Assembly (NCBI GenBank): GCA_005222965.1
Contig: NJBG01000001.1
Location: 675,533-739,532 of the forward strand
DNA length: 64,000 bases
Reading direction: 5' to 3'
Source: Candidatus Woesearchaeota archaeon B3_Woes
Lineage (GTDB): Archaea; Nanobdellota; Nanobdellia; Woesearchaeales; B3-WOES
Shown here: positions 1 to 7,530 of the stretch, piece after piece
How positions within the stretch are numbered: position 1 is the first letter of the stretch
Layout of the letters: every line of letters begins with the position of its first letter
Notes under the pieces: generated by a model
Told to the model about the DNA's origin: nothing
Database searches by the model: none
Seen by the model: the letters and a program-made list of their open reading frames with translations, nothing else
Program-made: the position numbers and the translations under genes

Positions 1-251
1 ATATCATCTTCTGTAAATAAGATGTTGCTTGTTCCAGGGGCATTAGTAATGCCTCCGCCAGGCATTAAAAATATTTTATCTGTCCCCATCTCCTCCCCAA
101 ATTGATTCATATAACTATTAATTCCCTGGCCAAAACTAATCAAAGCAAAGATTGCTGTAATACCAATTAGAATAGATAAAATTGTAAGAAAACTTCTAAG
201 TTTTCTATGCCATAAGTTTGATATTGAATATTTTAAAATGTCTTCTATCAT
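1..251 (-). CDS. ABC transporter permease, MacB/FtsX type (N-terminal part, runs off window)
   Basis: Only the first 83 codons are present; the gene continues beyond position 1. It begins with a short charged segment, a hydrophobic helix (residues about 19-40) and the start of a periplasmic-type domain rich in Gly and Pro. The N-terminus closely parallels that of the next permease upstream (248-1471), so the two are paralogs that could form a heterodimeric permease. The start ATG overlaps the stop of that permease as ATGA, so the pair is translationally coupled. Family assignment rests on the N-terminal pattern and operon context. Confidence 0.8.
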   Translation of the reverse strand, partial: MIEDILKYSISNLWHRKLRSFLTILSILIGITAIFALISFGQGINSYMNQFGEEMGTDKIFLMPGGGITNAPGTSNILFTEDD

Positions 252-1471
252 TTTATATGTCTCAAAGCATCTACTGGATTTAATTTTGAAGCTTGGATAG
301 CTGGAAGTGTTCCAAAAAATGAACCAAGTATAAACGAAAATAAGATAGATCCTATAATAAGTTCAGGAGTGATGTGCGCAGATATAAGGCCGGATCCTAA
401 AAATAATTTACCTACAAACACAAGACCAGTTGCTAATAAAAAACCCAATACAGCGCCAATTACCCCCCCAACTGACCCTAAAAAACCAGATTCAATAAAA
501 AACAACAAAAATACACTTGAATTTCTTGCACCAATTGACTTCATTATGCCTATTTCTTTGGTTCTTTCAACAACAGATGTGTACATAGTGTTCATTATTC
601 CAATACCCCCTACCAACAGAGAGATGCCGGCAATAATATAGATGAATATCTGTATTCCAAGCAATACATTATTCACATTTTCCAGTACAGAGGCAGGACT
701 TTCAACAGAAAAATCTTCTTCACCCTCTTTTACATCTCTTATTTTTCTTAATTTTTTTTCAATATCATTTTGTATTTTTGTAACATCAGCACCCTCATCA
801 AACCTCACCGCCATTATATCATAATCATCCCCTTCTCTATCAACTAATTCCCTGAGATCATCTTCATTTACAAAAACAGCACCATCCAGCTGAATATTTC
901 CTTTTTTTTCTAAAATTCCAATTACTTTAAATTCTATATCCAGCAATTCAACTTTTGATCCAGGTAATATTGGTTTTTCAAATCCATTATCTTCTTCCAT
1001 AAAATTTGCCCCTAAAAAAACAACACCCTTGTCACCATCTTTTAGGAGCCTTCCTTTTTGAGCTTCCATATTCATTAGATGTTCCATTACTTTTCTTTCT
1101 TCTCCATCAGGCATGCTTGCAGCAAACCCAAAACCAACCATATTATTGAAAACCAATTTTCCTGATTCAATAATCCTTCCAGCAGCACCTTCTACTCCTT
1201 GTACGCCTTTTATTGCATTTAATTCCTTATCTGTTAATGGATCTACAACTCCTGTCCCAGGTGGGCCAAAACCTCCTGAAGCAGTTACACTTAAGAGATC
1301 TGTTCCTAAAAACCCAAATTGAGAATTTATTGCGTGTCTTAATCCCTCCCCTAATCCAATCAAAGATACTAATGAAGCTATTCCTATGAATATTCCGATC
1401 ATAGTCAACCATGATCTCAGCTTTCTTTTTTTTAAATTATTAATAGAAAAAATAAAAAAATCTTTTATCAT
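248..1471 (-). CDS. ABC transporter permease, MacB/FtsX type
   Basis: A 407-residue membrane subunit of an ABC exporter. It has one N-terminal transmembrane helix (about 17-40), a large extracytoplasmic MacB_PCD-like domain (about 45-265) and three C-terminal helices forming the FtsX core (about 268-300, 322-355, 370-395). The cytoplasmic segment VERTKEIGIMKSIGA, typical of the FtsX loop, is present. It overlaps the upstream CARDB-type gene by ATGA and a second permease downstream in the same way. The exported substrate cannot be read from the sequence; relatives move peptides, lipoproteins or drugs. Confidence 0.9.
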   Translation of the reverse strand: MIKDFFIFSINNLKKRKLRSWLTMIGIFIGIASLVSLIGLGEGLRHAINSQFGFLGTDLLSVTASGGFGPPGTGVVDPLTDKELNAIKGVQGVEGAAGRIIESGKLVFNNMVGFGFAASMPDGEERKVMEHLMNMEAQKGRLLKDGDKGVVFLGANFMEEDNGFEKPILPGSKVELLDIEFKVIGILEKKGNIQLDGAVFVNEDDLRELVDREGDDYDIMAVRFDEGADVTKIQNDIEKKLRKIRDVKEGEEDFSVESPASVLENVNNVLLGIQIFIYIIAGISLLVGGIGIMNTMYTSVVERTKEIGIMKSIGARNSSVFLLFFIESGFLGSVGGVIGAVLGFLLATGLVFVGKLFLGSGLISAHITPELIIGSILFSFILGSFFGTLPAIQASKLNPVDALRHIK

Positions 1472-2829
1472 CGTTTAAGTTTTTCCTTGACTATTTCTTT
1501 AATTCTAGAAACAATCTTTGGATCTTTTTTGCCTTTCTTCTTCCTTCTATAATACCAAACTCCCCCAGCAATCAATAAGAAGAGTATGAATTTACCAAAA
1601 AAACCATTACTCTCTTTTAAACCATATTTCTTAGCTTCTGAAGAAGAGTATAGTTTCATATTAAGGATTACATCTTTCTTAAAGACCTTATTATTAGCAT
1701 CCCTGTAATCTAATCTTAGAGGAAGTTGAACCATTCTATCTCTTGTTCTTTTTACATAAAGGTTAAAATCTACACTTTCATAGTCGTCAGAATCAATATT
1801 CCCTACATATACAGCAGCTGGCGAAATAATATCATATTTTTCACTCTGCATCAACTCCACATACAAAAACTTAATATCAGACGAACCCTTATTTGTAAAT
1901 TTTAAAGATACAACACCAACTTCACCTGCTGAAACTATCTCAGAACTATCTATTGATGTAACCAAATCTGGCCGTTCTCCTATAATAAGGCTTGTATAAT
2001 AAGTTTTTGTATAATTTGTACCTAACCCATCAGAATATTCTATCACCAAAGGCAATTTATATACTTTTGAGCTTGCATCTGCATCTGCAATAAGCTTAAA
2101 ACTTATATCTTTTGATTCATGTGCACCAATGTTCTCTATAAATTTCTCATTTGTAGAACCAATTGGAGTAAATGGAAGCTCATCTGTGATTACTGAAGTT
2201 GTTGTTGTTGTTTTTGTTAAAATCCCTAAATTAACTCTAACATCTTTTAGCAAAGAATCTGCCATATTCTCTAAGTTAACAGTTAAGGTAATTGTTGACC
2301 CTGGCGTAACCTCTTCTGGATCTGATTCAACAGATTCAACATTTAGTACTGCATCATGGGTCTGAATCCTTACATCAAATTCAACCTGCACCCATGTGAA
2401 ACCACCATCATTAGTATACTTTAATTTTATAGGATTATCCCCTTCCACAGCATCTTTATCAACTCTTAATTTGTAGTACAGCATAAAGGCTTCTTCCCCA
2501 ACCTGGCTCATATGCATCTCTCCTGCTTTCCTTATAGCAGACATCCCTCTGTCTAATGTAAAAGGATATGTAGGAACTAACTCAAACATAACATCATTAG
2601 CATAATCAGCTCCAATATTCTCTACTTTAAACCTCAACTCCACATAACCCCCCGGCTCTGCAGGATCAGGATTCTGATTCACCAAATAATTATCAACTTC
2701 ATTAATATCCCAATTTGCTGTATGTCTTATCTCTATAGAATCCCCTCTTGGCACAATCTCAACACCAGCTACAAAACTGCTAATTAAAACAAAAATTACA
2801 ATTAATATCCCAATTTTTTTTATTTCCAT
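1468..2829 (-). CDS. Membrane-anchored CARDB/COG1361-type surface protein of the ABC operon
   Basis: A 453-residue protein with an N-terminal signal-like helix (about 5-22), several Ig-like beta-sandwich segments of CARDB style (about 40-150, 155-285, 287-395), one C-terminal transmembrane helix (about 412-428) and a basic tail. The bulk should lie outside the cell, held by the C-terminal helix. Such proteins often sit beside MacB-like ABC genes in archaea and may act as an extracellular adaptor for the exporter; that role is inference. It lies between the ATPase (6-nt gap) and the permease (4-nt overlap), so the operon order itself suggests a shared complex. Confidence 0.75.
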   Translation of the reverse strand: MEIKKIGILIVIFVLISSFVAGVEIVPRGDSIEIRHTANWDINEVDNYLVNQNPDPAEPGGYVELRFKVENIGADYANDVMFELVPTYPFTLDRGMSAIRKAGEMHMSQVGEEAFMLYYKLRVDKDAVEGDNPIKLKYTNDGGFTWVQVEFDVRIQTHDAVLNVESVESDPEEVTPGSTITLTVNLENMADSLLKDVRVNLGILTKTTTTTSVITDELPFTPIGSTNEKFIENIGAHESKDISFKLIADADASSKVYKLPLVIEYSDGLGTNYTKTYYTSLIIGERPDLVTSIDSSEIVSAGEVGVVSLKFTNKGSSDIKFLYVELMQSEKYDIISPAAVYVGNIDSDDYESVDFNLYVKRTRDRMVQLPLRLDYRDANNKVFKKDVILNMKLYSSSEAKKYGLKESNGFFGKFILFLLIAGGVWYYRRKKKGKKDPKIVSRIKEIVKEKLKR

Positions 2830-2835
2830 TTTTTA

Positions 2836-3519
2836 TCACCTTTTTCTTTTAACAATCTTACCATCTCTTAAAAACTTAATTCTATGGGCTTTTCCAGCCA
2901 CATTACGATCATGAGTAACCATAATTATTGTTTTACCCTCTTTATTTAAATCAGCTAAAAAATTAATAACACTCAAACCGGTTTTTGTATCAAGATTCCC
3001 AGTAGGCTCATCAGCAAGAATAACTTCAGGATCATTGCATAATGACCTTGCTATAGCAACCCTCTGTTGTTGGCCTCCAGACAACTCTGTTGGCTTATGA
3101 TGAATTCTATCTCCTAATTCCATCATATTAAGTAATTTTTCTGCTTTCTCAATTCTTTTCTTCCTTTCAACATTCTGAAATATCATTGGCAGCATGACAT
3201 TTTCAAGAGCAGAAAGGGTTGGCAGCAAATTAAACTGTTGAAAAATAAATCCAATCTTTTTGCCTCTTATCCCGGCCAAATTTGATTCACTTAAATGAGA
3301 AATATCCTTTCCATCCAAAAATATACGGCCTTTAGTAGGTATATCCAAACAACCAACCATATTCATAGCAGTTGACTTGCCAGAACCAGAAGGACCTTCA
3401 ATTGCAACAAACTCCCCTCTTTTTATATCTAAATTAATTCCCTGCAATGCATTTACCTTGACATCTCCCATCTCATAAATCTTCCACACATTATCAAGTT
3501 TTATTATTATATCTTTCAT
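2836..3519 (-). CDS. ABC transporter ATP-binding protein, LolD/MacB class
   Basis: A 227-residue ATPase with every motif needed for turnover: Walker A GPSGSGKST at 42-50, Q-loop near 94, signature LSGGQQQ at 146-152, Walker B VILADEPTG at 166-174 and the H-loop histidine near 203. Length and motif style match the LolD/MacB ATPase class that partners FtsX-like permeases, two of which follow in the operon. It starts on the stop codon of a small AbrB-like gene (ATGA overlap at 3516-3519), so both are translated from one message. Confidence 0.95.
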   Translation of the reverse strand: MKDIIIKLDNVWKIYEMGDVKVNALQGINLDIKRGEFVAIEGPSGSGKSTAMNMVGCLDIPTKGRIFLDGKDISHLSESNLAGIRGKKIGFIFQQFNLLPTLSALENVMLPMIFQNVERKKRIEKAEKLLNMMELGDRIHHKPTELSGGQQQRVAIARSLCNDPEVILADEPTGNLDTKTGLSVINFLADLNKEGKTIIMVTHDRNVAGKAHRIKFLRDGKIVKRKR

Positions 3520-3674
3520 TTTGATTTTTTGATAATAATCTCTCCTTTGTTATTAATAGAAAATTCTAAACAATCCCCTTTTTTCCAACCCTTAGCCAAA
3601 GTAATCCCCATAGGAACAGTTATCATAAATTGTTTCTTGTTTGGAAACTGTAGAATAGATTTGTTTGAAGACAT
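3516..3674 (-). CDS. Small AbrB/SpoVT-like protein, first gene of the ABC operon
   Basis: A 52-residue protein with the swapped-hairpin pattern of AbrB/MazE DNA-binding domains: a TVPMGI beta strand, a Lys/Gly-rich turn and a final GEIIIKK strand. It is the promoter-proximal gene and overlaps the ATPase start by ATGA, an arrangement that fits an autoregulator of the exporter operon. Regulation is inference; the fold assignment rests on the strand pattern and length. An inverted repeat that could be its operator lies about 75 bp upstream. Confidence 0.7.
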   Translation of the reverse strand: MSSNKSILQFPNKKQFMITVPMGITLAKGWKKGDCLEFSINNKGEIIIKKSK

Positions 3675-3747
3675 TTTATTATATATTTTATTATATATAT
3701 TTTTAATATAATTAATAAAAAAATATATATTTACTAGTATATATACC

Positions 3748-3774
3748 TTTTGGTTTTTCCAAAAAGAATATAAA
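3748..3774. promoter_or_regulatory. Inverted repeat and TATA box in a divergent promoter region
   Basis: TTTTGG (3748-3753) and CCAAAA (3759-3764) form an inverted repeat with a 5-nt centre. It sits just before the TATA box AATATAAA (3767-3774), which is about 26 nt upstream of the ATG at 3796. The whole 3675-3795 spacer is very AT-rich and serves the ABC operon to the left and the paralog pair to the right. The repeat is a reasonable operator for the AbrB-like protein, but nothing here proves binding. Confidence 0.35.
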
Positions 3775-3795
3775 CCATAAAATTTTCACACTAAC

Positions 3796-4383
3796 ATGAG
3801 AAGACACGAACACAAAAGAGAAAAAAAGAAAAGACTCTATATGAGCCTGTTTATAGTTATGATTATGACACTAAGTGTTTTAGGTTATATGATTGGTAGT
3901 GGTTATGAAGACCAAACAAAATTTGAATATAATGATTTTAAATTCAACCAAATAACAAACAGATGGAAAACAAAAATAAATAACTATGATGTTATATTTG
4001 ATTATTCTCCTTTGCAGGTTGAACATATTAATATAACTCCAAATATTATTGAAAGAATAAAAAACAGCCCGCAAATAGACACAACATCAAATATTAACAG
4101 CTCATTCAAAGAAGCAATAGCTCTAGCTCAATACAATCTTGCACAACTTTTAGCACTTAATAACAATTTTTTAAGAGGAGGATTTACAACAGAGAACGAA
4201 TTCAACACATCTATCATAACATGTGAAGGCGCCACACAATATATTCCTGTTTTATTATTTGAAAAATCAAACCAAACAAAAATCTATGAAGAAAATAATT
4301 GTATTATTATTAAAGCAAGATCAGAACAAGATGTTATAGCTCTAAAAGATAGACTAGCATATGGGGTATTTGGAATTATCTAA
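3796..4383 (+). CDS. Membrane-anchored protein of unknown function (paralog A)
   Basis: I do not recognise a named family. The 195-residue protein has a strongly basic N-terminus, one transmembrane helix (about 15-33) and an extracytoplasmic domain. It resembles the next gene product: both share a Trp-Lys then PLxV segment near residues 53-76, an IITC motif and an NNC/DNC-then-Ile/Leu segment near the end, so two conserved cysteines could form a disulfide. Two further Cys pairs seen in the partner are absent here. A TATA box about 26 nt upstream supports the chosen start and leaderless translation. Confidence 0.65.
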   Translation: MRRHEHKREKKKRLYMSLFIVMIMTLSVLGYMIGSGYEDQTKFEYNDFKFNQITNRWKTKINNYDVIFDYSPLQVEHINITPNIIERIKNSPQIDTTSNINSSFKEAIALAQYNLAQLLALNNNFLRGGFTTENEFNTSIITCEGATQYIPVLLFEKSNQTKIYEENNCIIIKARSEQDVIALKDRLAYGVFGII

Positions 4384-4384
4384 A

Positions 4385-5053
4385 ATGGAAAAAGAAGAAC
4401 AAAAAGAAACCAAAAAAAACAAATCATTACTATACTCAATAATCACGATTGTATCATTTGTAGTAATTCTTGGTTTAGTATTAATAGGTATAAAGTTATT
4501 TGGTCCAGACGATATTAACGACATTACAGAAGAAATTATTGAAAAAGGCAATACAGAACACGGATATATGTATAATGGATTTGTATTTATCTACCAAGAC
4601 AATTTATGGCACACAAAATGGCAAAGAGGAGATGTACTATACAATGCACATTTCCATTACGGACCTCTAGATGTAATAGATGTTCCTGTTATAGGGCATT
4701 TAAACACAGAGTTAGACACAACCAAATTCTATGTAACTTTCGATCCTCTAGAAAAAAACATAAGTTTAATCGGACTAGGAGCAGCAGAACTAGGATTAAG
4801 CCTAGTTAAAGTTATGGGAGTAAAAATAACACCAGCATGTTATAGAAATATAACAAAAGGATGCTATAAAAGACCAATAATAACATGTGATAATACAGAT
4901 GAAGGAGTAATATTCATCAAAAGCGATGAAATAACAAAAGTAACACTAAAAGATAACTGTATCACACTCCAGGGTAAAGGGGATAATCTTCTTAAAGCTG
5001 TTGATAAAGTGTTATTTAATTTATATGGAATTGTAGAACACGAACAGGATTAA
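4385..5053 (+). CDS. Membrane-anchored protein of unknown function (paralog B)
   Basis: A 222-residue protein with a charged N-terminus, one transmembrane helix (about 15-37) and an extracytoplasmic domain containing four cysteines (two in an ACYRN..KGCYK stretch, then IITC and DNC). It is a diverged tandem paralog of the preceding gene. I chose the ATG at 4385, one base after the neighbour's TAA, over an in-frame ATG at 4361, because the junction TAA-A-ATG recurs at other operon joints in this window and the upstream option would overlap. No function can be assigned. Confidence 0.7.
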   Translation: MEKEEQKETKKNKSLLYSIITIVSFVVILGLVLIGIKLFGPDDINDITEEIIEKGNTEHGYMYNGFVFIYQDNLWHTKWQRGDVLYNAHFHYGPLDVIDVPVIGHLNTELDTTKFYVTFDPLEKNISLIGLGAAELGLSLVKVMGVKITPACYRNITKGCYKRPIITCDNTDEGVIFIKSDEITKVTLKDNCITLQGKGDNLLKAVDKVLFNLYGIVEHEQD

Positions 5054-5055
5054 AA

Positions 5056-5409
5056 CTAAATCTCTTTTACACCTTGTTTTGTCAAAGCAACCATCCTTAT
5101 TCCTAATCCAAGCTTTAACAAAGCACACAAAACAGCCATATGCTGTTTTCCATCACCAGAAATCATGTTTAAAGCCACTTCTGTATCATTTATCTGACCA
5201 TCTAATTTTGATTTTATCTCTTCAACCAATTCAGAAAGAAATTTATTAGGATTAATCAAAATAATCTTAACATTTTTATTATCAAACAAATCCTTAACCT
5301 TTTTATCAGTTATCAAAAAAACTTTATCCCACTCTTTCCCTTCTATAATCTTAGCTACATGAAGTACTGTTCCTTTTTCATCTCCAAGACAAGCAACCAA
5401 TGAAGTCAT
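5056..5409 (-). CDS. Conserved archaeal protein with a CARF-like Rossmann pattern
   Basis: A 117-residue single-domain protein. The N-terminus reads as a beta strand followed by a Gly-rich turn (SLVACLGDEKGT), then a VFLIT strand. The last third has ALNMISGDGKQHMA followed by a LLKLGLGIR helix/strand. This layout resembles the CARF fold, where an N-x-T-G-G-T-K-like turn binds cyclic oligoadenylate, though the turn here (SGDGK) differs. There is no HEPN or other effector domain and no CRISPR locus nearby, so a role in CRISPR signalling is not supported. It lies 5 bp after the methyltransferase gene and is probably co-transcribed. Confidence 0.55.
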   Translation of the reverse strand: MTSLVACLGDEKGTVLHVAKIIEGKEWDKVFLITDKKVKDLFDNKNVKIILINPNKFLSELVEEIKSKLDGQINDTEVALNMISGDGKQHMAVLCALLKLGLGIRMVALTKQGVKEI

Positions 5410-5414
5410 ATTTT

Positions 5415-6251
5415 CTAAGATTTATGTATTATATAAAAAACTTCGTTTTCCAAATTAAATCTATCAAATTCTAGATTAATCCTATTCAACATTTTTTCTA
5501 TCCATCCCCTATAAGGATATCTCATTCTCCTGCCTGAAATTGTTTTTGTAGAAAAACTAACAATTATATATTTACAATCTAATGATTTAATAATCTCTTC
5601 ACTTAATTTATGCCCTTTTTCTTCTAAAGGGTCAAGAAATTTAAACATAAAACAAACATCAGCTTTAGGAAGTTTTCTAAAAGAATTCTTTAAATTACCA
5701 ACATACACTTTCCCTTTTAATTTAGAATATTGTTTCATTAAAATAAAATATTTATTTAAAAAATCACAATCTTCTCTATCAATATCATAAGCAGAATAAC
5801 TTAACTCATCTAAACCCATATAAGGATAAGATACAGGATTTAATCCACAACCCAAATCTAATATCTTTTTTGGATTTCCAGTTATCTTAAAAATATCTTT
5901 ATACAATTTTTTATAATCTTTTAATCTTTCACTAGAAGAAACAGAACCAGACAAAATCTTATCATGAGTTTTATAATCATCTTTACCTTTAATCTCCTTT
6001 AGAAAAGCTTTTCTTTTATCTTTTGATTTTGTCTGAAAAGAGCCATAAACCAAATGCAATTTAGCTCTGATAGATTTTACAATTCCTTTAAATTTATCAG
6101 ATTTCTCATGATCCAAAAACCTAACAGATTTAGGATTAATTCTGAAATACCTTAAAATCTCTTCTCTAATCAATTCTTTAGAAATAAACCCATACTTCTT
6201 ATTCTTTTTAACAGAACCCACAAGATTTTCTATCTGTTTTTTAGACAACAT
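5415..6251 (-). CDS. FmrO/ArmA-family 16S rRNA methyltransferase homolog
   Basis: A 278-residue SAM-dependent methyltransferase. The SAM-binding motif LDLGCGLNP is at 131-139, an acidic AYDID follows near 154-158, FMFKFLDPLE is at 201-210 and VSFSTKTISGRR at 231-242. The last two blocks are hallmarks of the Arm/Rmt/FmrO group that methylates N7 of G1405 in 16S rRNA and gives aminoglycoside resistance. An N-terminal helical domain of the expected size is present. Whether the archaeal protein modifies the same base is inference. Its promoter and first codons recur about 1.2 kb away beyond the Fic gene. Confidence 0.8.
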   Translation of the reverse strand: MLSKKQIENLVGSVKKNKKYGFISKELIREEILRYFRINPKSVRFLDHEKSDKFKGIVKSIRAKLHLVYGSFQTKSKDKRKAFLKEIKGKDDYKTHDKILSGSVSSSERLKDYKKLYKDIFKITGNPKKILDLGCGLNPVSYPYMGLDELSYSAYDIDREDCDFLNKYFILMKQYSKLKGKVYVGNLKNSFRKLPKADVCFMFKFLDPLEEKGHKLSEEIIKSLDCKYIIVSFSTKTISGRRMRYPYRGWIEKMLNRINLEFDRFNLENEVFYIIHKS

Positions 6252-6292
6252 AATAAAATCTAATACATATTTATTAATAAATCTTCGCTTAA
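6235..6292. repeat. 58-bp direct repeat, copy 1 (spans the methyltransferase start)
   Basis: This segment matches 7414-7471 with one difference in 58 positions. On the minus strand it covers the promoter and the first six codons (MLSKKQ) of the methyltransferase gene. With copy 2 it brackets the Fic gene; the starts of the copies are 1179 bp apart. The pair implies a recent duplication or an insertion by recombination. Confidence 0.95.
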
Positions 6293-6373
6293 TAGTTCAG
6301 GCTGTCCTATAATAAAAAACCTGAGATTAACTCAAAAAATAGTATGAATATATGTGCACAAATAACCGAAAGA

Positions 6374-6381
6374 TTTATATA
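6374..6381 (+). promoter_or_regulatory. TATA box of the Fic gene
   Basis: TTTATATA is centred about 26 nt before the ATG at 6404, the same spacing seen at many first genes here. It therefore selects 6404 over the earlier in-frame ATG at 6344 and predicts an mRNA with little or no leader. Confidence 0.7.
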
Positions 6382-6403
6382 TTGTGTGCCCTCACATATA
6401 TAC

Positions 6404-7333
6404 ATGACTTACATAGAAACTATAAAAAGGAACAAAAAAGAATATTATTACCTCACAAAAAATATAAGGTTAAGCCTAACTAAGTGGAAAAAAATACGTA
6501 TTTTCTTGGGTGATAAAAAACCTTCAAAAGAAAAACTAAAAAAATATGCTCAAGAAATAGAAAAAAAGGCAAAGCCATTTATAAAAAATTATACATATCT
6601 TTCAGAACATGATGCCGAAACTTTACAAGATCTAAAAAAAAGTTATAGCGTATGGCTAAAACAAATTCCAAAAAGTGTTAAGGAAAAGCTTAATGAAGAT
6701 TTTGTAATAAGATTCACTTATCATAGCAACGCTATCGAGGGAAATAGATTGACTTTAAGGCAAACTGCTTTAATTCTAAAGGATAAGGTAATCCCTTCTG
6801 GGATAAGGGCAGAGGATTATAATGAAGCAATAAACGGAAAAGAATGTTTAGATTATGTTAAAAAATATGATGGAAACTTAAACACTAAATTTCTAGAAAA
6901 AGTCAATGGTATTTTAACAAAAAATACTGGTGTTGTATATGGTGGAAGAATAAGATTTTTTGATGTCCAAATTCAAGGATCAACTCATGTTCCGCCACCA
7001 CATATAGAAATAAAAAAGCACATGCTCAATTTTTATAAATGGTATAGTGCAAATAAGAATAGGTTGCATCCTTTTGAGTTAGCTGCATTAGTCCATGCAA
7101 AACTAACATGGATTCATCCTTTCGAGGATGGAAATGGAAGAACCGCTAGAACTATCATGAATTACATTCTAATGAAAAGGGGATTTCCTATGTTCTTTAT
7201 ACCTTTTGAAAAGAGAGAGCAATATTATCAATCACTAGATATAGCAGATAAAGGAAATTATAAAGAATACATTTCTAGAGTGTTAAGATTAATTATAGAT
7301 CAAATAAGGAGTTATGGGCACAACAAAAAGTAG
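6404..7333 (+). CDS. Fic-family protein (AMP-transferase fold), class II type
   Basis: A 309-residue protein. The catalytic motif HPFEDGNGRTAR is complete at 238-249 (His base, Asp/Glu metal ligand, two Arg for phosphate), so the enzyme can be active. The inhibitory helix motif S-x3-E-G (SNAIEG, 108-113) lies before the Fic core, which defines class II, self-inhibited Fic proteins. No antitoxin-like partner is adjacent. Typical activity is AMP transfer from ATP to Tyr/Thr/Ser of a target protein; the target is unknown. The gene sits between 58-bp direct repeats carrying the methyltransferase promoter, so it is probably an insertion. Confidence 0.9.
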   Translation: MTYIETIKRNKKEYYYLTKNIRLSLTKWKKIRIFLGDKKPSKEKLKKYAQEIEKKAKPFIKNYTYLSEHDAETLQDLKKSYSVWLKQIPKSVKEKLNEDFVIRFTYHSNAIEGNRLTLRQTALILKDKVIPSGIRAEDYNEAINGKECLDYVKKYDGNLNTKFLEKVNGILTKNTGVVYGGRIRFFDVQIQGSTHVPPPHIEIKKHMLNFYKWYSANKNRLHPFELAALVHAKLTWIHPFEDGNGRTARTIMNYILMKRGFPMFFIPFEKREQYYQSLDIADKGNYKEYISRVLRLIIDQIRSYGHNKK

Positions 7334-7367
7334 AAAATTCCTTATATTGTGCACATACAAATATACA

Positions 7368-7430
7368 CTAAAGACTTTTATTTTTCCTAACATATAATAA
7401 GAGTGTATCTACTTGTTTTTTAGACAACAT
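7368..7430 (-). pseudogene. 5' remnant of a second methyltransferase gene copy
   Basis: The reading frame begins MLSKKQ like the gene at 6251 and continues with conservative matches (V/I, D/E, then shared Val-Lys/Arg-Lys-Asn-Lys) before a stop after 20 codons. The promoter region above it (7431-7471) is nearly identical to that of the intact gene. The rest of the second copy is missing and the Fic gene occupies its place. The coding part has diverged more than the promoter part, which argues against a simple recent copy error. Confidence 0.6.
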
Positions 7431-7471
7431 ATTAAAATCTAATACATATTTATTAATAAATCTTCGCTTAA
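7414..7471. repeat. 58-bp direct repeat, copy 2
   Basis: Partner of 6235-6292 with a single mismatch. It contains the promoter and first codons of the truncated methyltransferase copy. Immediately beyond it (7473) begins a shorter repeat shared with the end of the TrmB gene, so two separate rearrangement scars abut here. Confidence 0.95.
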
Positions 7472-7472
7472 A

Positions 7473-7530
7473 CTTTATTCCACAAAATCAACATATAATC
7501 AACTAGGTAGTCGCTTTATTCCACAAAATC
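7473..7530. repeat. 17-bp direct repeat pair at the TrmB gene end
   Basis: CTTTATTCCACAAAATC occurs at 7473-7489 and again at 7514-7530. The second copy encodes the ILWNK residues near the end of the TrmB-like protein; the first lies beyond its stop codon. It looks like a short tandem duplication of the gene end, perhaps the joint of the rearrangement that created the 58-bp repeats. Confidence 0.85.

Noticed and set aside
5056-5409. CRISPR-linked function for the CARF-like protein
   Set aside because: No repeat-spacer array or cas gene occurs in the window.
6404-7430. Fic toxin-antitoxin pair
   Set aside because: The inhibitory motif is inside the Fic protein itself and no small antitoxin gene is adjacent; the short frame at 7368-7430 is a methyltransferase remnant.
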